Assembly (NCBI GenBank): GCA_022614705.1
Contig: JAKEIB010000028.1
Coordinates: 1-25,602 of the forward strand
Reading direction: 5' to 3'
Length of the DNA: 25,602 bases
Origin: Planctomycetota bacterium
GTDB taxonomy: Bacteria; Planctomycetota; Planctomycetia; Pirellulales; Lacipirellulaceae
Shown here: positions 23,128 through 25,602 of the stretch, in pieces
How positions within the stretch are numbered: the stretch's first letter is position 1
How the letters are laid out: each line of letters begins with the position of its first letter
Translations under genes and position numbers: made by a program
Notes under the pieces: generated by a model
Told to the model about the DNA's origin: nothing
Seen by the model: the letters and a program-made list of their open reading frames with translations, nothing else
The model's database searches: none

Positions 23128-24828
23128 TTACTCGCTCTTTTTGGCGACTCGGAAGACCTCGTCGATGGTCGTGATTCCCTCTAAGACCTTACGAATTCCA
23201 TCGTCGTAAAGCGTTGACATGCCACCCTTTATGGCGTCTCTGCGGATGTCCTGGGTGGAGGCGCCCTGAAAGGCCAACTCGCGGATTTTCGAGGTCATCA
23301 ACATCAGCTCGAAGATACCGAGTCGGCCCCGGTATCCGCTGTGTCCGCAGTTGTTGCACCCTCGCCCTTTCATGAACGATGCCGACGCCGCCTGCTCTGG
23401 AGTGATACCCGCCGCCTGCAATTCGGACTCGCGTGGAGTGTGCGGCTGTTTACATTTTGAGCAAACTACGCGAACCAGGCGCTGTGCCAGGATACCGATG
23501 ACGCTCCCCGCGACCAGGTAAGATGGAACGCCCATGTCGATCATTCGCGTAACAGCACCGGGCGCATCGTTCGTGTGTAGCGTACTGAAAACCAGGTGTC
23601 CAGTTAAGGAAGCCTGAATTCCCATGGATGCCGTTTCGTAATCCCGCATTTCGCCAACCAAAATAATATTGGGGGCTTGGCGCAGCATAGCGCGAATGAT
23701 GAGGGCGAAGTCCAGGCCGATACTGTGTTTTACCTCCACTTGGTTGATGCCGGGGAGGTAGTATTCCACTGGATCCTCGGCTGTGATGATTTTGCGATCT
23801 GGGCGATTTAGCTCGTTTAGGGCGGCGTAGAGGGTAGTCGTTTTGCCGGAGCCGGTTGGTCCCGTCACCAGCACGATCCCGTTGGGCCGTCGGATCAAGC
23901 CGCGAAACTTCTTGAAGTCCTTTTCCGATAAGCCCAACTGCCGCACGCCGACCTTGATGTTCTCCTTGTCCAACAGGCGCATCACACATGACTGGCCGTG
24001 GTTCGTGGGCAACATGCTGACACGCAAATCCAGCTCCTTGCCGCCGGCCGTGATTTTGATTCGGCCGTCCTGGCAACGGCGCCGTTCGGCGATGTCCATC
24101 TTGGCCAGAATCTTGATGCGCGAGAGCAGCGCCCCCAACAGCCGCCGCGGCGGGCTGTCGCGCTCGACCAGTACGCCGTCGATCCGGTAGCGGATTCGCA
24201 CCCGATCCTCGAACGGCTCAATGTGAATGTCCGACGCCCGGAGCTGCACGGCCTCGCTGATCATCAGCTGCACCAGCCGCACGATCGGCGCGCTCGTTTC
24301 GTCCACGTCCTCGCCGCCATCGCCACCGCCCTCTTCTTCCGTCTCGGTGAAGTCGATGGCGGTATCGGTGAATTCCTGCAGCATCGAGTCGGCGCTTTCA
24401 TCGCCCATCTGGCCGTAATTACGATTGATCGCCTCAAGAATGCTTTCTCGCGTGGCAAGCGCAATATTCACCTTGCGATTGAGAATGAATTGCAATTTTT
24501 CGAACGTCTCGTAATCGAACGGATCGCTCACCAGCACCTTGAGCGCCCCGTCCTCTTCCGCAAGCGGAATGACCGCATTTTCGCGGGCCACGGACTCCGG
24601 CACTAATTCCACCACCGACGGAGGAATCGGCACGTCGCGCAGGTCGAAGAACTCGTAGCCATGCATGTCGGCCATCGCCTGCATGACCTGTTCGCTCGAC
24701 GCGTAGCCCTGCTTGATGAGAATCTCATGGACCTTGCCGCCGTTGTTCTTGGCAATAGTCTGAGCCTCGGCCAACTGCTCCGGCCCAACAATCCCCCGCC
24801 CCACGAGATATTTGCCAAGGTCTGCCAT
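23128..24828 (-). CDS. second GspE/PilB-type assembly ATPase
   Basis: The protein has 566 residues from the ATG at 24828. The frame stays open to 24960, but that extension is built of hairpin-repeat DNA, and the protein family begins at MADLGKYLVGRGI. The N-terminal T2SSE domain is present but lacks the clean tandem MshEN motifs of the other ATPase. It is followed by a very acidic, Gly-rich linker (TETEEEGGGDGGEDVDET, about 150-175). The core has Walker A GPTGSGKTT (323-331), Asp box TAEDPVEYY, Walker B 'IILVGEMRDYETAS' and His box STLHTNDAP. Zinc cysteines are C456SKC459 and C491NNC494. It is an assembly-type ATPase of a type II secretion or type IV pilus system, a diverged paralogue of the 19537-21255 product. 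It is the first gene of the minus-strand locus. Confidence 0.92.
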   Translation of the reverse strand: MADLGKYLVGRGIVGPEQLAEAQTIAKNNGGKVHEILIKQGYASSEQVMQAMADMHGYEFFDLRDVPIPPSVVELVPESVARENAVIPLAEEDGALKVLVSDPFDYETFEKLQFILNRKVNIALATRESILEAINRNYGQMGDESADSMLQEFTDTAIDFTETEEEGGGDGGEDVDETSAPIVRLVQLMISEAVQLRASDIHIEPFEDRVRIRYRIDGVLVERDSPPRRLLGALLSRIKILAKMDIAERRRCQDGRIKITAGGKELDLRVSMLPTNHGQSCVMRLLDKENIKVGVRQLGLSEKDFKKFRGLIRRPNGIVLVTGPTGSGKTTTLYAALNELNRPDRKIITAEDPVEYYLPGINQVEVKHSIGLDFALIIRAMLRQAPNIILVGEMRDYETASMGIQASLTGHLVFSTLHTNDAPGAVTRMIDMGVPSYLVAGSVIGILAQRLVRVVCSKCKQPHTPRESELQAAGITPEQAASASFMKGRGCNNCGHSGYRGRLGIFELMLMTSKIRELAFQGASTQDIRRDAIKGGMSTLYDDGIRKVLEGITTIDEVFRVAKKSE

Positions 24829-24906
24829 GTGTGAACTATCCGGTTCTCGGCTATTCCAATTATTCTCTTCGCGTTGATCGCGCTCGAATGTTGCGATCGG
24901 CCAGTA

Positions 24907-24955
24907 GGGTCCGGCGAACCGAGCCGGACCCTTACTACGACGCCGCTCGGCTCGC
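24907..24955. repeat. hairpin elements with GAACCGA/GAGCCGA loop upstream of the ATPase gene
   Basis: GGGTCCGGC (24907-24915), loop GAACCGA and GCCGGACCC (24923-24931) form a perfect 9-bp stem. A decayed second element with TCGGCTC lies at 24941-24955. They belong to the same loop family as 3703-3723 and 3831-3851, with a different stem sequence. Confidence 0.75.
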
Positions 24956-25081
24956 AACACCTACCCTACGCCAGACCCCTCGGAAAAGTGCTAACTCGTG
25001 ATATCTCTTAGACTAACGATCACGCTAGGAAGTGTCAATCAAACGCCGTTTGCCCGCACGGTGCCAAGGGCAGTCCTGGCC

Positions 25082-25150
25082 CCGATTGTCGGCTAAAGCC
25101 AGCGTAAGACTCGTCAGCTTGCCAGCGTTGGTACGCGGCGCGACAATCGG
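25082..25150. promoter_or_regulatory. long inverted repeat upstream of the LRR gene
   Basis: CCGATTGTCG (25082-25091) and CGACAATCGG (25141-25150) are perfect 10-bp inverted copies about 49 nt apart. Two imperfect GCCAGCG repeats lie between them. The right arm ends 14 nt before the start codon at 25165. The 200-bp divergent intergenic region around it must contain the promoters of both flanking genes, but I cannot place them. Confidence 0.45.
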
Positions 25151-25164
25151 TCGCTGAGGCACGA

Positions 25165-25602
25165 ATGAACATGACACGACGGCTCCGGATCAGCTTGCGG
25201 ACGCTGTTCGTATTAACGACGGTGTGCGCGGTCTGGCTTGGATATCTTTCGAAGCGAGCCCACGATCAACGGGCGGCGGTCGGGCGTATTCGCGAGCTGG
25301 GCGGTACAGTCGTGTACGACTTTCAATTTGAGAATGGCGAAGCGGGAGGCAACCTTCTTCTTAAAAATCCTGAGCCGCCAGGTTGGCCCTGGCTCCGTCG
25401 CCTCATCGGCCCCGAATTCTTACAGGATGTGGTCTGGGTTCAGCTCGACGAGACGGAAGTCAACAACAACGATTTGCGGCTTATTGGCGAGCTCAAGCGC
25501 GTAAATACCCTCAGCCTGAACCGAACCAGCGTTTCAGATGGCGGGATCGAGCAGCTCGGCGGACTGAAACGGCTGCGATATTTAGGCTTGGCCAGAACCA
25601 AG
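25165..25602 (+). CDS. membrane-anchored leucine-rich-repeat protein, N-terminal part
   Basis: The frame is open from the ATG at 25165 (GAGG about 6 nt upstream) to the window end, giving 146 residues. The N-terminus MNMTRRLRISLRTLFVLTTV continues to CAVWLGYLS. This is a basic stretch followed by one membrane segment, of a kind I know from many planctomycete proteins. After a linker come leucine-rich repeats: 'VVWVQLDETEVNNNDLRLIGEL', 'VNTLSLNRTSVSDGGIEQLGGL' and 'LRYLGLARTK', with a period of about 23-24 residues. LRRs usually bind proteins, and the partner is unknown. It is divergent from the ATPase gene and probably unrelated to the secretion locus. Confidence 0.85.
   Translation, partial: MNMTRRLRISLRTLFVLTTVCAVWLGYLSKRAHDQRAAVGRIRELGGTVVYDFQFENGEAGGNLLLKNPEPPGWPWLRRLIGPEFLQDVVWVQLDETEVNNNDLRLIGELKRVNTLSLNRTSVSDGGIEQLGGLKRLRYLGLARTK

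Noticed and set aside
24829..24960. N-terminal extension of the first ATPase frame up to 24960
   Set aside because: The extra 44 codons come from hairpin-repeat DNA. The family N-terminus begins at MADLGKYL at 24828.

Overview
The window looks like chromosomal DNA from a planctomycete of the Pirellulales type. This is a judgement from protein style, not a database hit. The pointers are a leucine-rich-repeat protein with an N-terminal 'SLRTLFVLTTVCAVWLG' anchor, giant GspK-like and unusually large pseudopilins, a cysteine-rich small lipoprotein, a secreted transglutaminase-like protein, and dense short intergenic repeats.

Layout. At the left edge is the N-terminus of a class IV PLP aminotransferase (minus strand, cut by the window). 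Next come an exported alpha/beta-hydrolase-like protein (minus), a 19-cysteine lipoprotein (plus), a secreted transglutaminase-like protein (plus) and a membrane-anchored TlpA/ResA-type thioredoxin (minus). From 4.6 to 24.8 kb everything is on the minus strand and forms one type II secretion / type IV pilus-like locus. Read in the direction of transcription it is: a GspE/PilB-type ATPase (24828-23128), a 580-bp gap, PilT (22547-21432), a second GspE/PilB ATPase (21255-19537), PilC/GspF (19438-18113), two GspG-like pseudopilins (18066-16978, 16938-15790), a GspH/FimT-like pseudopilin (15793-14360), a GspI/PilV-like pseudopilin (14236-12746) and a giant GspK-like protein of about 2,663 residues (12630-4639). 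A plus-strand LRR protein starts at 25165 and runs off the right edge.

How the genes work together. Two assembly ATPases and a retraction-type ATPase would drive PilC to assemble a pseudopilus from five pseudopilins. The first four are much larger than textbook homologues, and the GspK-like one is roughly eight times the usual length and carries calcium-loop-like motifs. No secretin, prepilin peptidase or PilM/N/O/P-type proteins are in the window.

The most striking feature is not a gene. Nearly every gene junction carries a short-unit repeat array, mostly of period exactly 7 bp, with several unrelated unit sequences and often paired in inverted orientation. Hairpin elements sharing a 7-nt loop lie directly at stop codons. 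In all five pseudopilin genes such repeats have entered the translated prepilin leader, upstream of the hydrophobic N-methylation-type segment, giving cleavable leaders of about 25 to 72 residues. In one gene the start codon and ribosome-binding site themselves are made of heptamer units. A different, REP-like element appears to sit in frame inside the transglutaminase-like gene, directly after its catalytic histidine.
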